Part shown: in pieces, positions 5,329-5,466 of the stretch
Layout of the letters: every line of letters begins with the position of its first letter
How positions within the stretch are numbered: position 1 is the first letter of the stretch
Origin: Micrococcales bacterium
Lineage (GTDB): Bacteria > Actinomycetota > Actinomycetes > Actinomycetales > Dermatophilaceae
Assembly (NCBI GenBank): GCA_003157445.1
Contig: PMJN01000071.1
Span: 1,909 to 7,374, forward strand
Length of the DNA: 5,466 bases
Direction: 5' to 3'
Made by a program: the position numbers and the translations under genes
The notes under the pieces: generated by a model
The model's input: the letters and a program-made list of their open reading frames with translations, nothing else
The model's database searches: none
Told to the model about the DNA's origin: nothing

Positions 5329-5466
5329 ATGGCGTTTTCGAAGAAGCTGCTATCGGACGGCGAATACGTCGTGCTCAGTGTTCGTGCACACGGCAAAGCG
5401 CTCATCTGGCCCGTTGTCGTGCTCGTTCTGGCGGTCGGTGGTGTCATCACTGCCCTGATGTTGAAG
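5329..5466 (+). CDS. Partial: probable bacterial PH-domain membrane protein, N-terminus
   Basis: Only the first 46 residues are in the window; the gene runs off the right edge. They begin MAFSKKLLSDGEYVVLSVRAHGK and pass into a hydrophobic segment from about residue 25 (LIWPVVVLVLAVGGVITALM). A short basic start, a LLSDGE(Y/E)VVL phrase and then membrane segments are typical of actinobacterial YdbS-like proteins (bacterial Pleckstrin-homology domain, formerly DUF304), whose PH domain follows the membrane hairpin. That domain is outside the window, so the family call rests on the N-terminal pattern. A strong Shine-Dalgarno sequence supports the start. The gene is 193 bp after the exporter operon and probably has its own promoter. 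TTGACG at 5278-5283 is a possible -35, but no matching -10 is clear. Confidence 0.7.
   Translation, partial: MAFSKKLLSDGEYVVLSVRAHGKALIWPVVVLVLAVGGVITALMLK

Overview
The window is high-GC DNA with GC-ending codon preference, GTG as well as ATG starts, and protein families typical of Actinomycetota. I cannot place it to genus.

Layout: (1) Bases 1-205 hold no supported gene, only the likely leaderless promoter of the first gene. (2) 206-661 (+) encodes an Lrp/AsnC-family regulator. (3) About 682-1190 (+) is a decayed proline iminopeptidase gene (alpha/beta hydrolase, S33 family). It has three in-frame stops and at least two frameshifts, and its 3' half is missing. The remnant runs up to the 3' end of (4) trpS, 1194-2159 (-), a tryptophanyl-tRNA synthetase. 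(5) Between trpS and its promoter, 2203-2302 (-) reads as a classical ribosome-mediated attenuator: a 12-codon leader peptide with tandem Trp codons, a possible antiterminator, and an 11-bp terminator hairpin with a short U-rich tail. (6) 2315-2596 is a divergent control region with hairpins, palindromes and a 14-bp direct repeat. (7) 2597-3544 and 3552-5135 (+) form a two-gene operon for an ABC-2 exporter: an ATPase and a 12-segment permease of the kind annotated as polyketide-antibiotic exporters. (8) 5136-5328 is intergenic. (9) 5329-5466 (+) is the start of a small membrane protein, probably a bacterial PH-domain protein, cut by the window edge.

The most interesting part is trpS with its leader. 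Its motifs (PSGRLSLGNY, KMNKS) differ from the housekeeping actinobacterial enzyme as I recall it (HLGN, KMSKS). They resemble the auxiliary TrpRS1 type, which in Streptomyces coelicolor is antibiotic-resistant and controlled by a Trp-codon attenuator. A drug-type exporter is divergent from it, so target replacement plus efflux is a reasonable hypothesis. The sequence alone does not prove it, and whether a second trpS exists elsewhere in the genome is the key unknown.
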